Assembly (NCBI GenBank): GCA_934561395.1
Contig: CAKTGF010000005.1
Coordinates: 1 to 64,000, forward strand
Source of the DNA: an uncultured Eubacterium sp.
GTDB lineage: Bacteria > Bacillota > Clostridia > Oscillospirales > Acutalibacteraceae
Direction: 5' to 3'
Length of the DNA: 64,000 nt
Shown here piece after piece: positions 24,509 through 32,467 of this stretch (position 1 is its first letter; each line of letters begins with the position of its first letter). Below the pieces are notes generated by a model. The model saw only the letters and a program-made list of their open reading frames with translations, was not told the origin of the DNA and ran no database searches. The position numbers and the translations under genes were made by a program.

Positions 24509-25216
24509 TTAATAAAGTCCGTTAAGGATTTTCCACTTGCCGCCGACTTTTACAACATAAACGGTGGCCTTGCTTTCGCCGTCGTTGGTTTCGTATTTAA
24601 CATTAACCATGCTGACGGAGCTTATCTTTGCGGCGTCATAATATTTGGTAAAATCCAAATCGCTGCCGTCATCGTCAAAAGCACCGAAGTTGTAGGTATC
24701 AAGGTCCATTTTGCCCTTGTCAACCTTTTCAGCATCGCCCACAATTTCAAAGCTTTTGTAGCCTGTTGCCTTCAGCTCAGTGTTCATATTGTCAACAAAG
24801 GCATTATAAACATCCTCGCCGCTTGCAATAGTTCCGTCATAATCCGGCATTGACTCCTGAAGGGATTTGTAAATCTCGTCAACGCTGTTGTAAAGATTAT
24901 AATACGAATGCTCGTCGTCAATTAACCTTTGCAGGTTTTCCCGGCCGTAATAATCGGTGTAATATGCCTTATAATCAAAGGCACTGCACTCATAAGCGGC
25001 TGCCATGTCATTGTCAACAATTGCGTTCATATATTTTTCAACGGTTTTTTCGGGAGTGCTTGCAGTTGCAAAAATAACAGCCCCGATAATTGCCGCAGCC
25101 AAAACAACACAGCAAATAACTGTTGCCAAAAGCTTTTTGCTAACAGGCCTTTTGCCTGTGGCAGAGGCTGCTTGCGCCCCTTGCCCAACAGGCTGCCGAT
25201 TAGATTGATTGTTCAT
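24509..25216 (-). CDS. Single-pass membrane protein, extracytoplasmic DUF paralogue 2
   Basis: A 235-residue protein: a Gln/Ala-rich cytoplasmic start, one membrane helix (about 28-50), then an exported acidic domain (TPEKTVEKYMNAIVDNDMA, SAFDYKAYYTDYYGREN, VYVVKVGGKWKILNG). It is close to its neighbour at 25244 (both have KxYYTDYYxRxNLxxxIxDxxSYY). The ATG at 25216 is chosen because GGAG lies 7 bases before it; one four codons earlier is poorer. Function unknown; tandem duplication in the kinase/phosphatase operon suggests a shared role at the outer face of the membrane. Confidence 0.7.
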   Translation of the reverse strand: MNNQSNRQPVGQGAQAASATGKRPVSKKLLATVICCVVLAAAIIGAVIFATASTPEKTVEKYMNAIVDNDMAAAYECSAFDYKAYYTDYYGRENLQRLIDDEHSYYNLYNSVDEIYKSLQESMPDYDGTIASGEDVYNAFVDNMNTELKATGYKSFEIVGDAEKVDKGKMDLDTYNFGAFDDDGSDLDFTKYYDAAKISSVSMVNVKYETNDGESKATVYVVKVGGKWKILNGLY

Positions 25217-25243
25217 TTTATTCTCCATTTTCCAAGACGCAGA

Positions 25244-26317
25244 TTAAATATCTTCGTCCAAAACTTTCCAGGAGTTGCCGTATTTAACAACATAAAATGT
25301 TGCTGAATCTCTGCCGTCTGCATCCTTATACTTAACGGTAACCTTTTTAGCCTTTTTAACCTTTTTGCCGTCAAAATACTTTTTGCCGTCTAAATCTGTA
25401 TCGTCACAAAGCTCCTCATAATGTTCGATGTTGCCTTCGATTATGTCTTTTGTAATATCAATATCTTTTACATTTGTGATTTCGTATTCCTCAATTTCCA
25501 TATCGGAAATACTTTCACTTGCCTGCTCAACGAAAGCCTTGTAATAATCTGAGCCGCTTTCAATTGAACCGCTGTAATCAAAATTCTCCTCGGCATACTC
25601 GTAAATCTCGTCAACATCATCATAAAAGCCGTAATATGAGTTATCATCTTCAATCATAGCTTCAAGATTATCTCTGCTGTAATAATCGGTATAATAGCCC
25701 TTCCAGTCATAAGCCGATAATTCCACAACTGTTTGACCGTCGCCCTTTTCCATAGCCTTCATATATGCGTTAACGGTCTTTTTAGCAGAACCGCCTGCAA
25801 GCACTGAAATTATGATAATAAGTACAATAACAACTGCGGCGCATGCACCTATGATAATGCCAAGCTTCTTTTTATCGTTTTTAATGCCCGAATTATCAAT
25901 TTTGCTTGTGATTGTGCTTAAATCGGGCTTTTTGGGGTTAAAGCCCTGACCCTGCTGCTGTTGAACAGGTGGGTTTGGATAAACTACCTGCTGACCTGCC
26001 GGTGCCTGATATTGAGGCTGAACCGGAGCTTGGTATTGCGGTTGCACGGGAGCCTGTGGTTGAACAGGAGCTTGTGGTTGTACCGGTGCTTGTGGCTGAA
26101 CCGGTGCTTGCGGCTGAACCGGTGCCTGCGGCTGAACCGGTGCCTGCGGTTGAACAGGAGCCTGCGGTTGAACAGGAGCCTGCGGTTGAACAGGAGCCTG
26201 CGGCTGTACCGGCATTTGCGGTTGTGGTTGAACAGGTGGCATTGCACCGCCGTTTACATCATCATCCAATCCTGCCATTGCAGCATTCATGATTTCATCT
26301 TCTGTTGGGTTTCCCAT
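25244..26317 (-). CDS. Repeat-bearing single-pass membrane protein, DUF paralogue 1
   Basis: A 357-residue protein in three parts: a short acidic start (PTEDEIMNAAMAGLDDD), about ten copies of the hexapeptide APVQPQ (residues ~30-105) predicted to lie in the cytoplasm, one membrane helix (about 152-174), and the same exported acidic domain as the two downstream genes (KGYYTDYYSRDNLEAMIED, TFYVVKYGNSWKVLD). The Pro/Gln repeats may bind partner domains or serve as a flexible tether for the operon's kinase. The repeat number is likely to vary between strains. Function is not known. Confidence 0.75.
   Translation of the reverse strand: MGNPTEDEIMNAAMAGLDDDVNGGAMPPVQPQPQMPVQPQAPVQPQAPVQPQAPVQPQAPVQPQAPVQPQAPVQPQAPVQPQAPVQPQAPVQPQYQAPVQPQYQAPAGQQVVYPNPPVQQQQGQGFNPKKPDLSTITSKIDNSGIKNDKKKLGIIIGACAAVVIVLIIIISVLAGGSAKKTVNAYMKAMEKGDGQTVVELSAYDWKGYYTDYYSRDNLEAMIEDDNSYYGFYDDVDEIYEYAEENFDYSGSIESGSDYYKAFVEQASESISDMEIEEYEITNVKDIDITKDIIEGNIEHYEELCDDTDLDGKKYFDGKKVKKAKKVTVKYKDADGRDSATFYVVKYGNSWKVLDEDI
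26020..26235 (-). repeat. 18-bp in-frame tandem repeat (APVQPQ)
   Basis: About ten near-identical 18-bp units encode the APVQPQ hexapeptides. Units differ mainly by synonymous changes (GGTGCC, GGAGCC, GGTGCT), so selection seems to hold the peptide. Confidence 0.85.
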
Positions 26318-26329
26318 AACTATTTCTCC

Positions 26330-26836
26330 TTATAAAATAAAATTAATAATGTTACCTGATTTATAATCACTGCCACTGATAGCCGTGGCAAATAAATCCG
26401 AAATTAAATTGTTGCTTGCGCCCACAGCACCTCTGTTTGAAACAAAAAACAGTACAACTATCACTGCCGCAATAGCCGAAAGCAATGCCACTAACACTCT
26501 TGTGCGCATATTCTTTTTAACAGGGGGTGTTTGCAAATTGTTATACCTGCCCGGGTTTTGCGGGGCATTGACATTTGGGTTATACCTTACCGGGGGCGGC
26601 GGAGCCTGCCTGCCCGTATATTGGGGCGGTTGTGTTGGTCTGCGCACCGGCCGTGGTGGGGGCGGAGCCATAATGTTAACCGCTCTGTTATCCGGCTTGG
26701 GGTAAGCCTGCAAATACCAATTATTTTCATCAAACAACGCATTTGATGCGGTGGTTTTGGTTTTAATATCCTCTAAATCATTGTCTGCCGCACCGATTAT
26801 TTCATCAAGGGACGGCGTAATTGCTCTTTTGTTCAT
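26330..26836 (-). CDS. Proline-rich single-pass membrane protein
   Basis: A 168-residue protein with an acidic start (PSLDEIIGAADNDLEDI) like that of the neighbouring repeat protein, a Pro-rich cytoplasmic segment (APPPPRPVRRPTQPP, QAPPPPVRYNPN), one membrane helix near residues 113-133, and only a short tail outside (about 35 residues). Its start overlaps the phosphatase gene by 4 bases, so the two are translationally coupled. No enzyme motif is seen. It looks like an adaptor or scaffold that brings signalling proteins to the membrane. Confidence 0.65.
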   Translation of the reverse strand: MNKRAITPSLDEIIGAADNDLEDIKTKTTASNALFDENNWYLQAYPKPDNRAVNIMAPPPPRPVRRPTQPPQYTGRQAPPPPVRYNPNVNAPQNPGRYNNLQTPPVKKNMRTRVLVALLSAIAAVIVVLFFVSNRGAVGASNNLISDLFATAISGSDYKSGNIINFIL

Positions 26837-28017
26837 ACCTGCGCCCCCTCGCTGCTGTTTTCGGCAGGGGTGCCCAGGTCTAAGCCGCTTTCGCTTTCAT
26901 CACTTGGGGAATCCGGCTCGGTAACAACTGTTTTTTTGGTTGTGCTTTCGGTGGCTTCGGCAGTTGATGAGGTTTGGCTTGTTTCGGTGCTGTCGCCGCC
27001 CTTTTTACCAAGGGGCGATGCAAAAATAACAGCAATCACAATTGCCGCAACCACAACAACACAGCAAGCTGCAATTAACACATAATTGTGTTTTTTGGCT
27101 GCTTTGGCGTTTTTATTTTCGGCAGGTGCCGAGGTAGCCTGAGGAGCTTTCCTTGCGGCGCTTGAAAAAAGCTTAAGGGCCTCCTCAATCTCTCGGGCGT
27201 CCTCCTCTGCCTTGTGCTGAGCCCTTGCCTTGTCCTCCTCGGTTTCGGGAGGGTTAACCACAAAAATTTTAGGCCGTTTTTCGCTGACCCTAAGGGCAAT
27301 AAACGAGCAATCGTCAGACGATGGGTCGGGCTCAATCAAATGTTTTTGCACCGTTTCCGTAAGTTTTAGCTCGCCCATTTTGTCATAAACCATAAGGGCA
27401 AGCTTTGCCGCACCGTCGTGAAAAGCGCCCTCCCTGTCGTCATAAGAATAATCGCAGGTGCCGTCGCTCATTAAAAAGTAAACCGCCGTGTCTGCCGTAT
27501 CAAGCCTGCCGAAATGGATATATTCCTCGGCATTGGGCAGGGTCATAAAATATGTAGTGCTTGCAAACTCGCCGTTTTCGGGAGCGGACACAACCTTAAT
27601 ACTGTCGTCCGTTACAGCGCCGATTGCGCCGTCGCCCAAATGGCAAAACACAGCCCGTTCGCCCTTAACCGCCACTGCCAGCAGGGTTGATGCCATGGTG
27701 TCTATATCGTCAAGGCCCATTTCTTCCGCCGCCTTGCGCAAGGCGTTTTGGCACCTGACCATAATTGCACGCTTTATTGTGGCCTCGTCCTCGGTTTCGT
27801 AAAGCTCGTCAAACTTATCGCAGAAAAATTTGCATATTTCACGGGTTACACAATCTGCGCCGATTGCCGCATTTGGGTAGCTTTGGCTGCCTGCGCCGTC
27901 TGCCAGGGCAATTACATCAACACCGTTTAAAGCAAGAGAATATGTTCTGTCCTCGCAGGGCTGGTTGTTTTGCTTGTGCCTTGAGCCCTGCAGGTATGTT
28001 TGAATTACATTCTTCAT
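26833..28017 (-). CDS. Membrane-anchored PP2C-type Ser/Thr phosphatase
   Basis: A 394-residue protein. The N-terminal 245 residues form a PP2C-like phosphatase with metal-binding acids in CEDRTY, ALADGAGS, HLGDGAIG, MSDGTCDY and SSDDCSF. A charged linker (EEDKARAQHKAEEDAREIEE) follows, then a basic stretch, one membrane helix near 313-335, and a Ser/Thr/Glu-rich tail outside the cell. It should remove phosphates added by the kinase of the same operon. PP2C enzymes in TerY-P triads are usually soluble, so the membrane anchor and outer tail are notable. Confidence 0.88.
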   Translation of the reverse strand: MKNVIQTYLQGSRHKQNNQPCEDRTYSLALNGVDVIALADGAGSQSYPNAAIGADCVTREICKFFCDKFDELYETEDEATIKRAIMVRCQNALRKAAEEMGLDDIDTMASTLLAVAVKGERAVFCHLGDGAIGAVTDDSIKVVSAPENGEFASTTYFMTLPNAEEYIHFGRLDTADTAVYFLMSDGTCDYSYDDREGAFHDGAAKLALMVYDKMGELKLTETVQKHLIEPDPSSDDCSFIALRVSEKRPKIFVVNPPETEEDKARAQHKAEEDAREIEEALKLFSSAARKAPQATSAPAENKNAKAAKKHNYVLIAACCVVVVAAIVIAVIFASPLGKKGGDSTETSQTSSTAEATESTTKKTVVTEPDSPSDESESGLDLGTPAENSSEGAQV

Positions 28018-28042
28018 ACTGTTCGTACTGATTCCTTAAAAT

Positions 28043-28780
28043 TTATAAGAACTTTGAAATATCCATTTTCTCGCCCTTTGGCAGGGTGCGATTGTTGATA
28101 ATATCATTTTCGGTTGACTGGCCGCTGATAATGCTGCTGGAGCTGGAGCCCAAGTATTTGAAAAACTTGTTAAAATCGTTTGACTCGCTAACATAAATAG
28201 GCTCGCTGTTTTTGCAGGACAGCCTTTTAAGATTGCTGAAATTGCAGTCTGTGCCGATTGCAATGTTAAACACAACCAGCTTGTTTTGCTGCTCAAGCAT
28301 ATTTACACGCTGCAACGCCATTTCATAATTTTCTGCGGCGTTGGGGCCCTCAGGCTCGCCGTCGGTAATTACTACAAGCCAGGGCTGAAAATATTTAATA
28401 CCCCTGAGCTTATATGCTTCCTTTCTTTTTTCAAGAAGCTGAAGAGCAACGGAAATGCCGTCGCCCATAGGGGTAAAGGAACGGCTGTTAACCTGAATTT
28501 CAGTGAACTCCTGCTTTTCAAGGGATGCAAACTGCTTTACAATATCAACCTTGCCGCCAAAGGTAACAATGGCAATATCCGCAGACTTTGCAACCTCTGC
28601 ATTGTTTTTCATTGTGGTAATGAACCTATCGTATGCTCTGTTAAGCTCGCCTATTCTTGTGCCGCCGTTTGCCATGGGCGAAATCATTGAGCCGCTGACA
28701 TCAAGGCAAAAGCATATAGGCAGGCGTTTTTTTGTGGATTTACCGAAATCGCCCTCGGTAATGCCTTCATACATACTCAT
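28043..28780 (-). CDS. TerY-like von Willebrand factor A protein
   Basis: A 245-residue VWA-domain protein with a full MIDAS metal site: Asp-x-Ser-x-Ser in CLDVSGSM (27-31), a Thr in FTPMGDGIS, and Asp in VITDGEPEG. The closest known pattern is TerY, the VWA partner in the TerY-P triad with a PP2C phosphatase and a kinase, which is what surrounds it here. TerY proteins are thought to bind phosphorylated or metal-bound partners as scaffolds. Its ribosome site (GAGGAGG) lies inside the last codons of the kinase gene, so the two are coupled. Confidence 0.88.
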   Translation of the reverse strand: MSMYEGITEGDFGKSTKKRLPICFCLDVSGSMISPMANGGTRIGELNRAYDRFITTMKNNAEVAKSADIAIVTFGGKVDIVKQFASLEKQEFTEIQVNSRSFTPMGDGISVALQLLEKRKEAYKLRGIKYFQPWLVVITDGEPEGPNAAENYEMALQRVNMLEQQNKLVVFNIAIGTDCNFSNLKRLSCKNSEPIYVSESNDFNKFFKYLGSSSSSIISGQSTENDIINNRTLPKGEKMDISKFL

Positions 28781-28782
28781 TT

Positions 28783-30258
28783 TTATTCCTCCTCAAACGA
28801 AATTTTGTTAATATCAAGGTTTCCGCCTTTATATTTATCTATGAATTTATCATAGGTTTTAAGCATTTTAATCATTGTTTGAATATTGGGGCGTGAGCCC
28901 TTTTTGAAAATATCGTATAAAAACGATTGCATTTGGTATGGGGTTTTGCGCCACATTTCGTCATAGCAGCCATATACAACACGGTTAAAGCTGCCCTTTG
29001 CCTCAATCGGGTAGGGAAAGCTTTTAAGCACAATTTCCTCCTCGATTGAATCGGCGCCGTTGCGCTGGTCGTAGGGGTGCAGGCCGCAGAATAAAATTTT
29101 AAACACCAGCACCGCACAGGCAAAGCTTTCGTTTTCATAATTCCTTAAATGCTTGCCGAACTCAACGCTTTGCAGTTCTGCCGGGGTAAAATCCCCAAAG
29201 CCTGCCGGGCAGGGCAAATTGCCGATTTGGCAGGAATCAAGGTCAACCAAAATAGGTGTGCCCGACGGGGTAAGCATAATGTTGTTCATTCTTAAATCGC
29301 CTATAAGAATACCGAACAAATGCAAATACTGAATACGGTTGAGTATTTCAATTGCCAGGCGTATAAGGCTTTGCCGTGACCAATGGGGGAACTCCTCCTG
29401 CACAGATTCGTAGCTGTCAAAAACCAGGGATAAGGATTTGCCCTCAATCAGTTTCATAACATAGCCCACAGGCTCGCCGTTGGGGGAATAAACCACCTTT
29501 TCGGGCCAACACAGCCCGTCATAGCGCACCTGCTTTTTTTCCATCATAAGCATTTTTTTAATACGCAGCTTTGTAAGCTGGCCGTTATGATATATTTTAA
29601 CGCAATAATTTGTTTTGTAATTGCAGTGGTAAACGGTACCCTCGCCGCCGTTGCCCACAATCTCGCCGATTTTAATAACATCCCCTGTTTTTGTGAACAC
29701 CGTTGAGCCCTCCTCGGGCAGGTTTTCAATTTCAAAATACCCGCTGCCTGAGGCGTCGCTGTCAACAGCATTACCTGCAGCAGCCTTAACCTGCTGTGTG
29801 CTTTCGCAAACACACAGGCCACCGTCGTTATTAACCACAATCGCCTTTGAAATGCCGTTCTTCAGCAAAACAGCGTCGCTCATTTCGGAAATTCCGTTGA
29901 AAACATAGCAAACATTTTCCTTTTCCCCAAGCATATTAACAATGCTGCGGTTATCAAAAATTTCAGTAATGCTGTAAAGCAGGTCGTTTTTTTGCAGGGT
30001 GTCCAAATAATCATACGCCCTTTTGGAAATGTTTTTTTGCTCCTCATTTTCGCAATTGATAACCACATTGTAGTTTTCATAAAACTCGCCGCTGACTGCG
30101 GTGCTTATTTTGCTGTCGATAACGCAGCTCATGAGCACATCAAAATCCACCGGGTCAACATTAACAATTGCCGAAAAGTCTAAAATTAACAGGCTGACAT
30201 TGGAAAGCAGTTTGTTGATTTTTTCTTTTAACAGGTTTTTATCCTCTGCGTTTTCCAT
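28783..30258 (-). CDS. TerY-P-type protein kinase with N-terminal PIN-like domain
   Basis: A 491-residue protein. Residues 195-470 form a Ser/Thr kinase: glycine loop GNGGEGTVY (202-210), Lys221 (CVKIYH), catalytic Asp321 in GDLRMNNIM (in place of HRD), and metal Asp339 in LVDLDSCQI, followed by FTPAELQ. This variant loop pattern is typical of TerY-P kinases. The first ~150 residues (VSLLILDFSAIV, FYENYNVV, AIVVNNDGG) have the strand-and-acid pattern of a PIN-like fold, but this is only suggested. ATG at 30258 is chosen for the GGAGG 5 bases before it. It is first in the operon. Confidence 0.85.
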   Translation of the reverse strand: MENAEDKNLLKEKINKLLSNVSLLILDFSAIVNVDPVDFDVLMSCVIDSKISTAVSGEFYENYNVVINCENEEQKNISKRAYDYLDTLQKNDLLYSITEIFDNRSIVNMLGEKENVCYVFNGISEMSDAVLLKNGISKAIVVNNDGGLCVCESTQQVKAAAGNAVDSDASGSGYFEIENLPEEGSTVFTKTGDVIKIGEIVGNGGEGTVYHCNYKTNYCVKIYHNGQLTKLRIKKMLMMEKKQVRYDGLCWPEKVVYSPNGEPVGYVMKLIEGKSLSLVFDSYESVQEEFPHWSRQSLIRLAIEILNRIQYLHLFGILIGDLRMNNIMLTPSGTPILVDLDSCQIGNLPCPAGFGDFTPAELQSVEFGKHLRNYENESFACAVLVFKILFCGLHPYDQRNGADSIEEEIVLKSFPYPIEAKGSFNRVVYGCYDEMWRKTPYQMQSFLYDIFKKGSRPNIQTMIKMLKTYDKFIDKYKGGNLDINKISFEEE

Positions 30259-30288
30259 ACAATCCTCCAAATTAACAATTACCGAATT

Positions 30289-30317
30289 ATTATAGCATTG
30301 CCGCCGCTGTTTGACAA
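30289..30317 (-). promoter_or_regulatory. Promoter of the TerY-P-like operon
   Basis: TTGTCA (30312-30317) and TATAAT (30289-30294) are 17 bp apart on the minus strand, about 30 bases before the kinase start. All seven genes that follow are within 40 bp of each other. Confidence 0.75.
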
Positions 30318-30393
30318 TAAATCTGTGTATTTTGACTATCTTTTGTAATAATTATATATAATTAATTACAGCCTATTAAATTTTCTTTGGGTA

Positions 30394-30421
30394 TTGCAAA
30401 TTGAAATCAAAGTGCTATAAT
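30394..30421 (+). promoter_or_regulatory. Promoter of ilvE
   Basis: TTGCAA (30394-30399) and TATAAT (30416-30421) are 16 bp apart, about 40 bases before the ilvE start. Confidence 0.55.
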
Positions 30422-30459
30422 AAAATTTAGTATAATTTACAACATTGGAGATGTTTAAT

Positions 30460-31485
30460 ATGGAAAAGAAAAACATTGACTGGTCAAGCATCGGCTTTGG
30501 CTATATGCCAACCGACAAGCGCTTTGTATCAATGTATAAAGACGGAAAGTGGGACGACGGCGCATTAACAGACGACCCCAACGTAACCATGAGCGAGTGC
30601 GCAGGCGTGCTTCAATATTCACAATCATGCTTTGAGGGCTTAAAGGCTTACACCACAAAGGACGGCAAAATCGTTTGCTTCAGACCTGACCTTAACGCTG
30701 CTCGTATGGCAGATTCATGCCGCAGGCTTAAAATGCCCGTTTATGATGAGGGCAAGTTTGTTGAGGCTGTTAAGGCAGTTGTTAAGGCAAATGCCGCTTG
30801 GGTACCGCCCTTTGGCAGCGGCGCAACCTTATACATCCGCCCATACATGTTTGGCTACAACGCAGTTATCGGTGTAAAGCCGGCTGACGATTATATGTTC
30901 AGAATGTTCTGCACACCAGTCGGTCCTTATTTCAAGGGTGGTGCAAAGCCAATCACAATTCGTGTTTCTGATTTGGACCGTGCAGCACCTCACGGAACAG
31001 GCCACATTAAGGCAGGCCTTAACTATGCCATGAGCCTTTACAACATTGTTGACGCTCACGAAAACGGATATGACGAAAATATGTATCTTGACCCTGCTAC
31101 CCACACCTATGTTGAGGAAACAGGCGGCGCTAACTTCCTTTTCGTTACTAAGGACGGAACAGTAGTTACTCCTAAGTCGGATTCTATTCTTCCTTCAATC
31201 ACACGCCGTTCGCTTATGGTAGTTGCAGAAAAATATCTCGGCCTTAAGGTTGAGCACAGACCCGTAACCTTTGAGGAGGTTAAGGATATGGCTGAATGCG
31301 GCCTTTGCGGAACCGCTGCTGTTATCAGCCCTGTTGGTAAAATTGTTGACCACGGCGAAGAAATCTGCTTCCCATCAGGCATGGAGGAAATGGGCCCAAT
31401 TACCAAAAAGCTTTATGACACCCTTACAGGTATTCAAATGGGCGAAATTGAGGCTCCCGAGGGCTGGATTGTTGAAATTGACTGA
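30460..31485 (+). CDS. ilvE: Branched-chain amino acid aminotransferase
   Basis: Transfers the amino group between glutamate and the keto acids of leucine, isoleucine and valine, using PLP. The 341-residue protein belongs to the fold-IV aminotransferases of the Firmicutes IlvE type: QYSQSCFEGLKAY, RPDLNAARM, the PLP-binding Lys in GTGHIKAGLNYA, and EETGGANFLFV. The ATG at 30460 is chosen because GGAG stands 10 bases before it. It is a single gene with its own promoter and a terminator after it, and has no functional link with its neighbours. Confidence 0.95.
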   Translation: MEKKNIDWSSIGFGYMPTDKRFVSMYKDGKWDDGALTDDPNVTMSECAGVLQYSQSCFEGLKAYTTKDGKIVCFRPDLNAARMADSCRRLKMPVYDEGKFVEAVKAVVKANAAWVPPFGSGATLYIRPYMFGYNAVIGVKPADDYMFRMFCTPVGPYFKGGAKPITIRVSDLDRAAPHGTGHIKAGLNYAMSLYNIVDAHENGYDENMYLDPATHTYVEETGGANFLFVTKDGTVVTPKSDSILPSITRRSLMVVAEKYLGLKVEHRPVTFEEVKDMAECGLCGTAAVISPVGKIVDHGEEICFPSGMEEMGPITKKLYDTLTGIQMGEIEAPEGWIVEID

Positions 31486-31511
31486 TTCGGTCGCTTAAAA
31501 TAACAAGCCAT

Positions 31512-31540
31512 GGCGTTCTCGTTAAGGGAGCGCCGTTTTA
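31512..31540 (+). terminator. Intrinsic terminator after ilvE
   Basis: GGCGTTCTC (31512-31520) pairs, with two G-U pairs, with GGGAGCGCC (31526-31534), followed by GTTTTATT. Confidence 0.65.
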
Positions 31541-31600
31541 TTATGTTGTAGCAGGCTTTAAAATGTGCTATAATGGTTAAAACCGCCGGGAGGTAAGGCT

Positions 31601-32377
31601 ATGAAGAAAAAGCTTGTTAAAGCCGCATTAATTTTGTTAAGTATGGTTGTGACCCTGTTTTATATAGGCCCGCTGATTACAAGCGGCGATAAAAGCTTGG
31701 GTGTGGTTTTGGGCTTGGGCTTTGCCCTTGTGCTGATTATTTATGCCGTACTTTTTGACAAAATCAACCATTTTGCAGAAAAAATTTGGAAAAACAAGCG
31801 TGGCAAAATTGCCTGCATTGTTATTTTAGCGGTGCTTTGCACAGGGCTGACCGTTGGGGGCACAGCTTTTGCCAATGTGGTTAAATACAGCAGCACATCA
31901 AGTGTTCAAACGGAATATGTCATACTTTTGGGCTGCAAGGTTAACGGCTCGGAGCCGGGCATTTTTCTTCGCCACAGGATTAACGCCGCCTACGACTATT
32001 TGCAGGAAAACCCCAACGCAAAAATTATTTTATCAGGCGGTCAGGGGCAAAATGAGGATATATCAGAGGCTCAATGCATGTATAACACCCTACTTGAAAA
32101 GGGCGTTGCTGAGGACAGAATGATAATTGAGGACAAATCCACCTCCACCCAAGAGAATTTTAAAAACTCCCTTGAACTTATGAAGCAAAAAGGCATTGAC
32201 ATAACCGAGTTGACTGTAATCACAAACGATTTTCACGAGTACAGGGCATCGCAATTTGCAAAAAGAGAGGGCATAACCACATATTCACACCCCTGCAAAA
32301 CACCTTGGAACGGATATATGCCCTTTGCAACCCGTGAGGCGATAGCCGTGGTGGTGCAGGTTTATTTGGGGCTGTAA
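31601..32377 (+). CDS. DUF218 (YdcF/SanA-type) membrane protein
   Basis: A 258-residue protein with three hydrophobic helices in the first ~95 residues and a DUF218 domain (about 100-255): YVILLGCKVNG, RINAAYDYL, IILSGGQGQNEDISEA, EDKSTSTQENF and VITNDFHEYRA. Proteins of this group (SanA, ElyC, YdcF) act at the outer face of the membrane and are linked to cell-envelope upkeep; the reaction is not known. GGGAGG lies 8 bases before the ATG. It stands alone between two terminators. Confidence 0.9.
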   Translation: MKKKLVKAALILLSMVVTLFYIGPLITSGDKSLGVVLGLGFALVLIIYAVLFDKINHFAEKIWKNKRGKIACIVILAVLCTGLTVGGTAFANVVKYSSTSSVQTEYVILLGCKVNGSEPGIFLRHRINAAYDYLQENPNAKIILSGGQGQNEDISEAQCMYNTLLEKGVAEDRMIIEDKSTSTQENFKNSLELMKQKGIDITELTVITNDFHEYRASQFAKREGITTYSHPCKTPWNGYMPFATREAIAVVVQVYLGL

Positions 32378-32401
32378 ATCAAAAAAGCACACATAAAAAC
32401 A

Positions 32402-32440
32402 GGCAGAGAGTTAAACGAAAGCTCTCTGCCTTAATTTTTT
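32402..32440. terminator. Bidirectional terminator
   Basis: GGCAGAGAG (32402-32410) pairs with CTCTCTGCC (32422-32430), with T-runs on both sides. It separates the DUF218 gene from the leftward glycosidase pair. Confidence 0.85.
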
Positions 32441-32467
32441 GATATTTACTTTTACACCGTCTGCTTA

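Noticed and set aside
26020..26235. CRISPR-like regular repeats
   Set aside because: Units are directly adjacent without spacers and are in frame in a protein gene; no cas genes are present.
25961..26335. Plus-strand frames opposite the APVQPQ repeats (Leu/Arg-rich or Val/Glu-rich)
   Set aside because: They are mirror readings of the 18-bp repeat and have no ribosome site.
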